Of a stretch of 64,000 nt of DNA, positions 55,894 through 64,000 are shown one piece after another. The DNA comes from CBDHHC01 sp965263345. GTDB taxonomy: Bacteria > Pseudomonadota > Alphaproteobacteria > Rhizobiales > CBDHHC01. Within the stretch, counting starts at the first letter, position 1. The number at the start of each line of letters is the position of its first letter. Both the position numbers and the translations under genes were made by a program. The notes beneath the pieces were generated by a model. The model worked only from the letters and a program-made list of their open reading frames with translations. It did not search any database and was not told where the DNA came from. Location of the stretch: positions 806,001 through 870,000 of the forward strand of contig CBDHHC010000024.1 of the NCBI GenBank assembly GCA_965263345.1, read 5' to 3'.

Positions 55894-57103
55894 TTTGCAT
55901 CTCCTGAATTTGATGAATCAGCTTATTAATTTTCACATCTATAATTTTGTTCACAACAACCCATTCGACAATTGGCTTAATCGTATTTGGTTGTTTTGCA
56001 GATAAAGCAGCTTGGAGAAATATTTTTGCATCTTGAATTTCTTTTTGGTTTTCCCAGTTTTTCATAGCCAGTTTTAAAGCAAATGAGGCATTATTTTTTA
56101 ACTCTAATTCGAAGCGTGCATGCTCTCGCAAATGCTCCCCGTCTTCATGTTCCTCATCTACAGAAAACCTTATTTCTAACATGTTCACAAGTTTTTTAGC
56201 GATTGGCATACGCAATGCACGTGATGCAATCGCACGTCTCAAAAGCACTCCATCAGATAAATTCTTACGACTTAAAAGTTTGTAAGCTCGTTTATACTGA
56301 CGATTATCAAGCAATAAATCTGTATAAACAGAAATTAAATAGCTATTCTCTTTATTAAATTTATAGGCTTTTTGAAAATGCTTTTGTGCTTTTTTGTATT
56401 GCCCTGCACTGGTAGCAATTTCTCCTAATGTCGTTTGTCCCCAGACTTTAATTGAAGGTGAGAACTTGTCAGACTTCAATTTTAAATATTTAGAAATACG
56501 ACGATTATGTTCTTCGGCCTTTTGATTTAAAAAATCTATATTTGCCTGGCATAAAGTGAAAATCATTGGTCCAGCAAGCAAGGCTAAGCTTGTGCAATCT
56601 TTATGAGATTTCTGATATTTTGCTTGAATACGAAAAATATTTGACCGAGTAAGGAGTGCTTGAATATTTCGTGGATCTTTTTTTATTAACACATTTAAAT
56701 CTTCAAGCGCCCCATCAAAGTTATGTCTATATTGTTTGATTGTAGCTTGAAGTAATAACACAGAATTCGGTATATGTGTCTTCTTTACCCAAGGCTTAAG
56801 AGTTGTTTCAGCATAACTAATATATCTTGGGTCTCCTGAATTTCGTCCAAACTCAATATATTCCTTTGCCAAATCTACAGCGAGCGATAAGTTTAACTTA
56901 TCTTTTTGCAAATCTCGATTTAGCCGCCTTAATTTACGTTTTGTTGGATGATTTGGTAAGGGAAGATGTTCAAGAACACTATTTTCATCTTTAGGAATAT
57001 AAGGTTTTGCAGATACTGAAATATATGAAATGGCATTCAACAAACCCATAAATATAACTAATATTGGTACTTTGATTTTTAAATTTAAATGTAATTGGTT
57101 CAT
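55883..57103 (-). CDS. exported tetratricopeptide repeat protein
   Basis: About 406 aa starting at the ATG at 57103 (AGGAGG 5 bases upstream); an in-frame GTG lies 2 codons before. The N-terminal hydrophobic helix (VPILVIFMGLLNAISYISVS) is a signal or anchor. Several TPR-like units follow, such as ALLTRSNIFRIQAKYQKSHK and TTLGEIATSAGQYKKAQKHF. Its 3' end overlaps the HupE-like gene. TPR genes of this kind are often found with DUF4331 and HupE genes. Confidence 0.78.
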   Translation of the reverse strand: MNQLHLNLKIKVPILVIFMGLLNAISYISVSAKPYIPKDENSVLEHLPLPNHPTKRKLRRLNRDLQKDKLNLSLAVDLAKEYIEFGRNSGDPRYISYAETTLKPWVKKTHIPNSVLLLQATIKQYRHNFDGALEDLNVLIKKDPRNIQALLTRSNIFRIQAKYQKSHKDCTSLALLAGPMIFTLCQANIDFLNQKAEEHNRRISKYLKLKSDKFSPSIKVWGQTTLGEIATSAGQYKKAQKHFQKAYKFNKENSYLISVYTDLLLDNRQYKRAYKLLSRKNLSDGVLLRRAIASRALRMPIAKKLVNMLEIRFSVDEEHEDGEHLREHARFELELKNNASFALKLAMKNWENQKEIQDAKIFLQAALSAKQPNTIKPIVEWVVVNKIIDVKINKLIHQIQEMQNES

Positions 57104-57246
57104 TCTCACCTCCTAGTATATAAAAAAGCTATTTCCATTTTTCTAATACAAGATATGATGAGCCCAATGAGCGAAGAAAATTTAGAAAATCTAGATAATT
57201 TTTGTCTTCAAAGTATATAGATTTGTTGAAATAGCTATAAGAGAAG

Positions 57247-57263
57247 AGGCAGAAAATCCGCCT
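57247..57263 (-). terminator. small hairpin after the DUF4331 gene
   Basis: A 7-bp stem (AGGCGGA / TCTGCCT, one G-U) with a 3-base loop on the minus strand, followed by CTTCTCTT. It probably ends some DUF4331 transcripts before the TPR gene. Confidence 0.45.
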
Positions 57264-57287
57264 AATCTCATTTTGTGGAGAGTCAAT

Positions 57288-58763
57288 TTACTCAGTTAAA
57301 TTCCCCGCAAGAGGTGTTGTTAGATAAGGGAATGTCTCATCAAAATCAGCGTCCGTGACAAGAGCACCATCTGTAAAGTCTAAATTTCCACTTGGTGCAT
57401 TACCTGTAAATAATCCAAGAGAAATAAGACGTCCCATAGCAACACGCAAAGTGATATCAACCACATCATCACCAGGTCTTCTGCCATTTGGGTAACCAGC
57501 AACATCACCACCAATAACCCCAAGGCGATTTTGCTGACCAGCAGGTGTTACAGGCGTTTTTGTGTTGAGTCGCATCATTTCAGCTGGTGTTACATTTAAA
57601 GGCTGATTTTGAATAACACCTGGTACATTTAAACCAGTAAGAAATGTTGCAACAAGATCAGTCCGTGGAAACGTATCAGGAGCTTGGACGGCACCACCAA
57701 ATACAATTTCTATGAGTTCTGGAAAAGATGGGTTTGTAACAAAAGAAGCAAATTGCCCATCATTTTTTGGCTGGCTACTATTAAACGTATTCTTTTTACC
57801 AAGACCAATAACAAGTTCATTCACAAGTGGCATACTTAATCTAGAGACCTGCTTGAAACGTCCTCTTTTTGAGAAAACATTAGGTCTCATACTCGCAGTC
57901 ATCCAACCACCAATAACAGGATCGCCACCGGCTGTTAAACATGAAATTGGAATTTCTAAGGCCATTGTCGTGATATTTAGATCATCAGTAACATTTGGAC
58001 CAACATCATTGTTCTCTTCACCAATAGGCGTAAACGGTTCACCACCTAACTCCTGTCGCTTTGAGAAGTTCAGAAGGTCAAAAGCTTGTCCTAGATTAAC
58101 AGCAAAACTCTCCTTACGCTGACCAACAAAAACACGTCCAGGTCGATCGCAACCCGGAATATTAATCGGACGCACATGATCATCAGCGTATTTTTTATAT
58201 TCTGGAACAGAACGCGTACCAATATAATCTACTGGTTTTCTAAAAACCTTAGAACCAGTTTCATAATCAGTAATTGGTGAGAATTTTTTTCTTTTACCAG
58301 GTCGGCTGAGGCTTAATTTATAGGTCTCAACAACATTTAGATTTGTATCATCATTACGTCCAGGGCCAATTGGGCCTGAATTGATTAATGGTATTTTGGT
58401 TTGTTCACCGCCCGCATTAACAGCCAAGTCTTCAATAGAATTATTGAACTTAAACTGAAAAATCATATCGCTTTTTGCATCGCCATCATTATCAATATGA
58501 ATGTCATACAAAGCGTTTGGATCCATAGTAAAGTAATTTGGCCCACCATAAGGGTTTTGAAGAGGTTGATAATTTGTCAGTATCGTAACAGTATCTTCTT
58601 TTCCTTTTTCGTAACTTCTAAACATATAGAAGTCAGTTCCATCTACCTTCGGAAATTTTGTAATAAATGGCGCTTCACGATGGCTGGACGCCATAGATGT
58701 CGCGGACAAACTTGCACAGGCAAGAGCCACTCCTAACGAGGCAAAAAGAGCCTTATATTTCAT
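57288..58763 (-). CDS. exported DUF4331 protein
   Basis: A 491-aa protein with a signal peptide ending near ATSMASSHREAP. The family hallmark SSHREAPFITKFPKVDGTDFYMF is right at the mature N-terminus, followed by YDIHIDNDGDAKSDMIFQF and later DLVATFLTGLNVPGV. Length is normal. Function is unknown; these proteins are often under ECF sigma control. A strong ribosome binding site (GAGGAG) lies 8 bases before the ATG. CCTTGCGTAACT lies about 80 bases upstream. Confidence 0.9.
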   Translation of the reverse strand: MKYKALFASLGVALACASLSATSMASSHREAPFITKFPKVDGTDFYMFRSYEKGKEDTVTILTNYQPLQNPYGGPNYFTMDPNALYDIHIDNDGDAKSDMIFQFKFNNSIEDLAVNAGGEQTKIPLINSGPIGPGRNDDTNLNVVETYKLSLSRPGKRKKFSPITDYETGSKVFRKPVDYIGTRSVPEYKKYADDHVRPINIPGCDRPGRVFVGQRKESFAVNLGQAFDLLNFSKRQELGGEPFTPIGEENNDVGPNVTDDLNITTMALEIPISCLTAGGDPVIGGWMTASMRPNVFSKRGRFKQVSRLSMPLVNELVIGLGKKNTFNSSQPKNDGQFASFVTNPSFPELIEIVFGGAVQAPDTFPRTDLVATFLTGLNVPGVIQNQPLNVTPAEMMRLNTKTPVTPAGQQNRLGVIGGDVAGYPNGRRPGDDVVDITLRVAMGRLISLGLFTGNAPSGNLDFTDGALVTDADFDETFPYLTTPLAGNLTE

Positions 58764-58843
58764 TAAATTAACTCCTCAGATCCTTTAAAATACTTTTATT
58801 TTCAATTATGAATAGGCAAACAGAACCCCCTGCTTGCCAAAGG

Positions 58844-58855
58844 AGTTACGCAAGG
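58844..58855 (-). promoter_or_regulatory. candidate ECF promoter element before the DUF4331 gene
   Basis: On the minus strand this reads CCTTGCGTAACT. It shares TGCGTAACT with the fasciclin upstream region. It lies about 80 bases before the DUF4331 start, just past the end of the anti-sigma gene. Confidence 0.35.
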
Positions 58856-58890
58856 AAATAAAAAAAGTTTCAGAAAACTTCAAAAATAAT

Positions 58891-59604
58891 TTAATTTTTC
58901 GGTAATGGAACGAGTTTACCCGTAAATAGAACCGGACCAGTGACCTTTCCAGTCGGCGAACCACCTTTAGGTTCGAGGCTAACCGCAAGAGTCGTATTAA
59001 TTAACCGGCCACTGTCAAGTTGCCCCAATTTTTGCGCTTTAAAGCTCATATTCTCATCAACAAGACCTATAGACTGAGGGGCTTTACGCCCAGCGCCAAG
59101 GGCCCATAATTCATAACTTTTCTCTTTGTCTGGGGCTGATGTCATACGTAAAACATGAACGACTTGACGTTTTATATCCACCGATGCAACAAATGCAGGG
59201 CTTTTATTCTCTGCCTCTAAGACAGCAACGAAACTTTGCTCAGATGGACGTGTAATTTCTCTCCCCAAAATTGTCACAAATAAACAAAGGGCAATGATAC
59301 TCGCTGCAATAGCTGAAACCTTCCAGAACTGAACTTTTTGCTTGAAATCAACTGTCAAAACATTTGAAGGAAGAGCCTGAACTCTTGTCATAATTTTCTC
59401 AAAGCTATTTGAGGGAGGCTCCACATTTTCAATTGTATCAATCATAGGAGCCAGTTGTTTTTCCCAGAAGGCAACTTCTTTCTGAAATTCTTTATCTTCT
59501 AAAAGGAGTTCTTCTACATGTTGTTTTTCATCTACACTTAGAGTTCCAAGAACATACTCAGCAGCAAGACCATCCAGGTCTTTTTTATCATTATCTATTG
59601 CCAT
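58891..59604 (-). CDS. anti-sigma factor, RskA-like
   Basis: A 237-aa membrane protein. The cytoplasmic N-terminus (LAAEYVLGTLSVDEKQHVEE) is the anti-sigma domain, one helix (VSAIAASIIALCLFVTIL) is at about 92-109, and the periplasmic RskA C-terminal domain holds SYELWALGAGRKAPQSIG and the end GPVLFTGKLVPLP. It should sequester the adjacent sigma factor until proteolysis. AAGGAG precedes the ATG. Overlap with the sigma gene is 14 bases. Confidence 0.9.
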   Translation of the reverse strand: MAIDNDKKDLDGLAAEYVLGTLSVDEKQHVEELLLEDKEFQKEVAFWEKQLAPMIDTIENVEPPSNSFEKIMTRVQALPSNVLTVDFKQKVQFWKVSAIAASIIALCLFVTILGREITRPSEQSFVAVLEAENKSPAFVASVDIKRQVVHVLRMTSAPDKEKSYELWALGAGRKAPQSIGLVDENMSFKAQKLGQLDSGRLINTTLAVSLEPKGGSPTGKVTGPVLFTGKLVPLPKN

Positions 59605-60145
59605 TGAGACACTCCTTAAGAAATGCTAAGCTTCTCCTGAGCACGGTTTTAATCGTATTAATTGATTTATTATATTTACGACCCAACTCCTCCCTGGCCC
59701 AACCTTCATAGTAGGCCAATAAAATCATTTCTTTTTTATCTGCACTTAATTGATCCAAGCAGGCATTCAATTTTCTTAGTTCATCATTTTGTATGGTTGA
59801 CATTAATGGGGTTAGGCCTTCATCTGGCAAACTAGGTTCTAATTCGTCAGATTTTGAGGCAATCTGCTCTTGTTTTAACCGCCCTATATCAATCGCACGA
59901 TTCCTGGCTATAGTTGCCATCCAGGTAATTGGTGAAGAGATTTTAGGATCAAACTGGCTAGCTTGTTGCCAAATTTTTACATATGTATCCTGTAAAGCCT
60001 CTTCAGCCAGTTCTGGTTTCTTTAAAATACGACAAATAATACCAAATAGTTTCAAACACGTCTTATCATATAAATCAGAGAAAGCTTTTTTATCGCCCTG
60101 ACTCACTCGTATAATAAGAAAATTTAAATCAATATTATCTGACAT
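59591..60145 (-). CDS. ECF RNA polymerase sigma factor, SigK-like
   Basis: About 184 aa from the ATG at 60145; a GTG 3 codons upstream is an alternative. Region 2 includes AFSDLYDKTCLKLFGIICRI and ALQDTYVKIWQQASQFDP, with the -10 melting part ITWMATIARNRAIDIGR. Region 4 is ILLAYYEGWAREELGRKYN followed by SINTIKTVLRRSLAFLKE. The pairing with an RskA-like anti-sigma factor and the nearby fasciclin and DUF4331 genes point to the SigK-type group. No clear copy of TGCGTAACT is seen before its own gene. Confidence 0.9.
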   Translation of the reverse strand: MSDNIDLNFLIIRVSQGDKKAFSDLYDKTCLKLFGIICRILKKPELAEEALQDTYVKIWQQASQFDPKISSPITWMATIARNRAIDIGRLKQEQIASKSDELEPSLPDEGLTPLMSTIQNDELRKLNACLDQLSADKKEMILLAYYEGWAREELGRKYNKSINTIKTVLRRSLAFLKECLNGNR

Positions 60146-60405
60146 ACGTTCCACAATTATACTCTGGAAAATTTTTATTATAAATCACTCTTTTATTCAA
60201 TATCATGGCTATATAAGTAGTGGTTTTAAGAAAAAAATCCATTGTCAATAAAAACAAATTTTAATTTTTTAAGATGAAATGATCCTATAAAAATAAGAAT
60301 AAATTATCAAACAAAATGACAATAAGCCATAAAGGTTAAAAACTATAAAGGTTAATTTTTTAAATAATAGATTTTGCTGAAATTTTATTCCAAACATTAA
60401 AAAAA
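60146..60405. other. intergenic region upstream of the sigma factor gene
   Basis: About 260 bases of very AT-rich DNA with no gene. It must contain the sigma-gene promoter. Confidence 0.4.
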
Positions 60406-60427
60406 GCGACCAGAAGGTCGCCTTTTT
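60401..60427. terminator. bidirectional rho-independent terminator
   Basis: GCGACC-AGAA-GGTCGC flanked by an A run on the left and CTTTTT on the right. On the minus strand it is followed by seven T residues and ends the repeat-protein transcript. Confidence 0.9.
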
Positions 60428-60458
60428 ATGGTATCTTCTAGTTATGTTTTAAACAAAA

Positions 60459-63400
60459 CTACCTATTGTTAGGGTTTCGCCTAAAGTTCCTACGTCCGGA
60501 AGGTCTTTGTCTAAAATCTCTTTGTCTAGGCCGAACAGATCTCTGTCTGGAATTATTCTGCTGGATAGTCCCTAGTCTATTATTAGGGGCTTGCTGAGTA
60601 ACTCCTGGACGAGCACACTTACGACCATTCCATCTTGTACCAGTTGGACAAATACACCGACCACGAACATTCAAACGGCCACCACTGCAAACCACTGGAC
60701 GGAAGCAAGTACGACCATTCCATTTTGTTCCACGTGGACAGACACATTTACCGCGAACATTCAAACGGCCACCTGTGCAAACCACCGGACGGAAACAAGT
60801 GCGACCATTCCATCTAGTTCCCTGCGGACAGACACATTTACCACGAACATTCAAACGGCCACCACTGCAAACCACTGGACGGAAGCAAGTACGACCATTC
60901 CATTTTGTTCCACGTGGACAGACACATTTACCACGAACATTCAAACGGCCACCTGTGCAAACTACCGGACGGAAGCAAGTGCGACCATTCCATTTTGTTC
61001 CACGTGGACAGACACATTTACCGCGAACATTCAAACGGCCACCTGTGCAAACCACCGGACGGAAGCAAGTGCTGACCATTCCATCTAGTTCCCTGCGGAC
61101 AGACACATTTACCACGAACATTCAAACGGCCACCTGTACAGACTTTAGGAGGTGGTGTAACCACAACACGCCTAGCACAATAGATAACCTCTCTGCCACG
61201 ACGCACAGTGCGAACACTCCACCCTTTACTTTGCCAGCCTGCTTTAACACGGCGCTCATCATTTGAACATTGTAAGGGTGGAAGGCTAACACGTCTCGCG
61301 CAATAGATCACTTGTCGACCACGGCGGACTGTTCGAACTTGCCAACCTCTGCGTTTCCAGCCGGCTTTCACAAGCCGTTCACCAATAGCACATTGTAGAG
61401 GAGGAAGAGCAACACGCCTTGCACAGTAAATAACCTGCCTGTTACGACGTACAGTGCGAACTCTCCAGCCTTTACGCTGCCAACCTGGCGAAACCTCATA
61501 TTCACCTGCTCGACACTCAAGAGGAGGACCAACATTGACACGACGAGCACAGTAGATAATGTTTCTACCACGACGAACCCGGCGCACTCTCCAGCCTCTA
61601 CGGTCCCAATTCGCTGAAACCTGTCTTTCACCAAAACGACAGCGCAATGGAGGCAGAACAATAATGCCATCGCCTGGGTCAACCTCAGGCACAGAACCTG
61701 TCGGTTCACCTAAATCTCGGTCATTACAGCTCTGAGTTGCCATATTCCAATACTTATTTGGAGGGCACTGACCATCTTTCCGAAGACACTTACCTGCAGA
61801 CGGGCTATACACATAACCTGGAGGACAGCTATGTGAAGGAGATGTCAAAACAGGACAAATATGATTAGGTACAGATGCTACGGCTGTATCTTTATCATCT
61901 CCGGCAAGTGTATTTCTTGTGCCACCTAGAGGATACGTAATTTTAGCAAAGTTTCTAATTTTACAATTACTAGCTTTGGCAACATCCTTGCTCACCTTAA
62001 CAAAAACGCTAAAGCTGCGTCTCTGTCCCGATTTCAACTTTGTTGAAGCAAGAGAGAAATTACACGTTCCACCAGGACAAGCCAATCCTGCTTTCAACGT
62101 CTGAGCACCTGGTGTTAGAGCTTTATCCTCAACTTTCAAACTACCAAGATAAGTACCTGGACCAGTATTTTGGACTGTAACCCTATATTCACAACGGAAA
62201 TTAGAACCTACAGCCTGACAGATTTGAGGATCGGCTTTCTTTCTCAGTTTAAGATTGGTCTTTTGGCAATACTCCACTGGAATTTTAGCAACAGCCTCAT
62301 CCTTATCATCCCCAGCATTGGTATTATTATTCGTACCACCAGCAGCCGTAAGGATTTTTGCTCTATTTTTAATCTTACAATTATAAGATTTTGCGTAATG
62401 CAGAGGAACTTTCACCCAGGCAATCAAATCCTTATACTCACCTGCCCCAATCACAGAAAAGCGTTTACAATCATGAGCTGGCGTTACAAGCTTATTACAA
62501 GTCCATGAAGGCGATGAAGAGAAAATACCCGTAGTTCCAGGCAAATAACTATCTCTGACGACAACATTTCCTATGTAAGTCCCTGGCCCAGTATTACGAA
62601 CACGGACACGATATTTACAATAGAAATTCGTACCAACTCGTAAACATGGATCTGACAAAGCCTTCTTCTCAAGTTTCAAATTCTTAGTCAAAGGTCCCTG
62701 ACAAATATGCGCCGGAACTTGAGCGATAGCAGAATCTGAATCATCTCCAGGATTTGTATTTAAGTTGCTCGGACTAGCCGCAGATGTAATCTTAGCAGAA
62801 TTCTTAATCTTACAATTATGCGACTTAGCAACGGGTATAGACGTCTTCAACCAGACCCAGAGATTCTTTTCTTGAGATGGAAAAAGAATTGTATTTGGGT
62901 GCTTACATTTATAACTTCCCCAAGACGGGTTACAATTCCAAATACCAGGCGCAGATCCTGCAAAGACTGTACCGCTGGCAGGCGTATCTCTGACTTCTAT
63001 TTTGCCATTATAAACACCAGGACCAGTATTCTTAATATTAATCCTGTAACGACAATAAAAATCAGCACCTGATTGCAAACAAGATCCAGGGTTAGCATCT
63101 TTCTTAAGCCTTAGATTTGCCTTTTTCCCGCTAGGACAATTCGCTGCTGGAATAATAGCAGTTGCTTCATCAATGTCATCAAAGAGTTTCGTATTCCATT
63201 GCGTTCCGCCAGGAGCCATGAGAATCTCAGCAATATTTTTGATATGACATTTCGGATATGAAACCGGAACCCGTGCGATTGCAGTAATCACGACACTTTG
63301 CCCAGGCAAGAGTACCGTATTCAGGCGACCGCATCTGTAATTAGCACCACCCACACCCCAACAGTTCCAGCCTGCAGGAGCACTGAAGAACATTTGAGAT

Positions 63401-64000
63401 CCGCCAGGGTTTGGAAGCCAGTCCGCAATCAACACTGGACCATTATAAACATCAGGCCCTGTATTTCGAACGCGAATGCGATAACGACAATTCCATTTCC
63501 CAGCCCAAAGAATACATTTCTGAGGATCAGCCCATTTAGCCAATTCTAAATTCGCGCTATATGGAAGTTTTGGGTCAGGCCAGTCTTCTGGAAAATCTTC
63601 AGGAGGACCATCTAAAGGCTCATCAAAACCATAAAGTGGGTCTCCATCATCACCAGTAACAGCAACACCTTCACAAGGTTGCCAGATTTCAACATCACCT
63701 AAATGACCAGCTTTCCCCTCATCATTATATAAACTATCATAATCTATAAAATACGACTTTTGAGGAGGCACATTATTAGGCCGAACCATAGCAACAGTAT
63801 TGCCTTGAATGCCATGAACATCCATTGCAGTTTTTGCAGCTTCATCCCCTGTAGCTTGACTCGATTGTAAACGGCTACCTGTGGACCATAACATCGCATC
63901 ACAAGAGTTGAAATTTGGTTTGCCATTCTTATCATGAGCATAACCAAGTGCAATTCCACCATTTGCTTGATAGTGTTTTGGAACAATACCAATGGCATAT
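60459..64000 (-). pseudogene. giant repeat-rich secreted protein, 5'-truncated by the window, frameshifted near its end
   Basis: The frame is open from the right edge and continues to 61018; the first ATG inside the window (63894) is not the true start, since upstream codons (YAIGIVPKHYQANGGIALGY) are in frame. From the N-terminal side: an unrecognised domain; four DUF11-like beta-sandwich repeats of about 110 residues (for example YRIRVRNTGPDVYNGPV; YRVTVQNTGPGTYLGSL), each with Cys pairs; a short Cys/Gly linker; four RGW-x-VRTVRRGRQVIYCARRV repeats; and six 30-residue C-x-GGRLNVRGKCVCP-x-GT-WNGRTC repeats. One extra base at about 61073 breaks the frame inside the first of these. The remaining repeats and an Arg/Gln-rich tail lie in the other frame (to 60459). 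Likely a surface or matrix protein. Confidence 0.8.
60622..61161 (-). repeat. six 90-bp tandem coding repeats
   Basis: Six near-identical 90-bp units encode a Cys-rich 30-residue module. Unit variants alternate between CTGG and CSGG and between PRGTKW and PQGTRW, which suggests duplication of two-unit blocks. The unit nearest the start of the array (61072-61161) has the one-base insertion. Confidence 0.92.

Noticed and set aside
57712..58122. 136-codon plus-strand frame inside the DUF4331 gene
   Set aside because: Fully antisense to a well-supported gene and without its own signals.
60591..61266. Long plus-strand open frames over the 90-bp repeats, and a CRISPR-like appearance
   Set aside because: They are antisense translations of the tandem coding repeats. 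The units are contiguous with no variable spacers, so it is not a CRISPR array.

Overview
The window is AT-rich chromosomal DNA from an alphaproteobacterium, most likely of the Rhodospirillales or a related marine order. This rests on gene order that is standard there: pepA divergent from lptF-lptG-lptD-surA-(pdxA)-rsmA, then ntrY-ntrX-trkA-trkH-dat-hfq-hflX, and nnr next to glnB-glnA. A DUF1467 protein and the C-terminal end of an EipB (DUF1849) protein are also alphaproteobacterial families. No tRNA, rRNA, CRISPR array or intact insertion sequence was seen.

Layout. (1) 1-6.7 kb: the EipB tail, then a minus-strand set that looks like a D-arabinofuranosyl donor pathway: a DprE2-like reductase and DprE1-like oxidase with overlapping ATGA, a HAD-phosphatase/UbiA prenyltransferase fusion, and a flippase-like membrane protein. 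A plus-strand glycosyltransferase follows. (2) 6.7-15.6 kb: leucyl aminopeptidase and the LPS-export/outer-membrane-biogenesis block lptF, lptG, lptD, surA, rsmA, with pdxA missing from its usual place. (3) 16-28.3 kb: NtrYX two-component system, TrkA/TrkH potassium uptake, a D-amino-acid transaminase, Hfq and HflX, interrupted by a fructosamine-kinase-like gene, hypothetical genes and an isolated 23-codon ORF with a very strong ribosome binding site. (4) 28.3-36 kb: a decayed accessory stretch with a broken SGNH acyltransferase, a gene fragment, a broken MAPEG gene, a frameshifted SOUL gene and an eroded DUF4279-like gene. Two related repeat copies flank a 55-codon ORF, and a palindromic repeat reappears near 48.2 kb. 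Intact genes here are an FkbM methyltransferase, a CARDB-like secreted protein, a membrane protein and a Lys/His/Tyr-rich secreted protein. (5) 36-44.1 kb: an adenylate cyclase, an 850-aa low-complexity membrane protein, a TPR lipoprotein-like exported protein, NAD(P)HX repair enzyme and a VOC protein. (6) 44.1-51.3 kb: glnB-glnA behind a good sigma-54 promoter, a fasciclin gene with a tandemly duplicated leader, MsrB, a DMT transporter, a methyltransferase and a chromate transporter. (7) 51.4-64 kb: a TPR-CHAT protease-like protein, a formyltransferase, a truncated HupE/UreJ-like protein, a TPR protein, DUF4331, a SigK-like ECF sigma factor with RskA-like anti-sigma factor, and a very large repeat-rich secreted protein that runs off the right edge and carries a frameshift in its 90-bp repeats.

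How the genes connect. The strongest lead is the arabinose-donor set at 0.3-5.6 kb: the UbiA domain would attach phosphoribose to polyprenyl phosphate, the fused HAD domain could remove the 5-phosphate, DprE1/DprE2 would epimerise ribose to arabinose, and the flippase-like protein could move the donor across the membrane. The second lead is the ECF/anti-sigma pair with DUF4331, TPR and HupE-like genes. A 9-base motif shared by the DUF4331 and fasciclin upstream regions makes a common regulon plausible, as in the mycobacterial SigK/RskA control of fasciclin-domain antigens. All functional calls are from reading the sequence; no database search was run.
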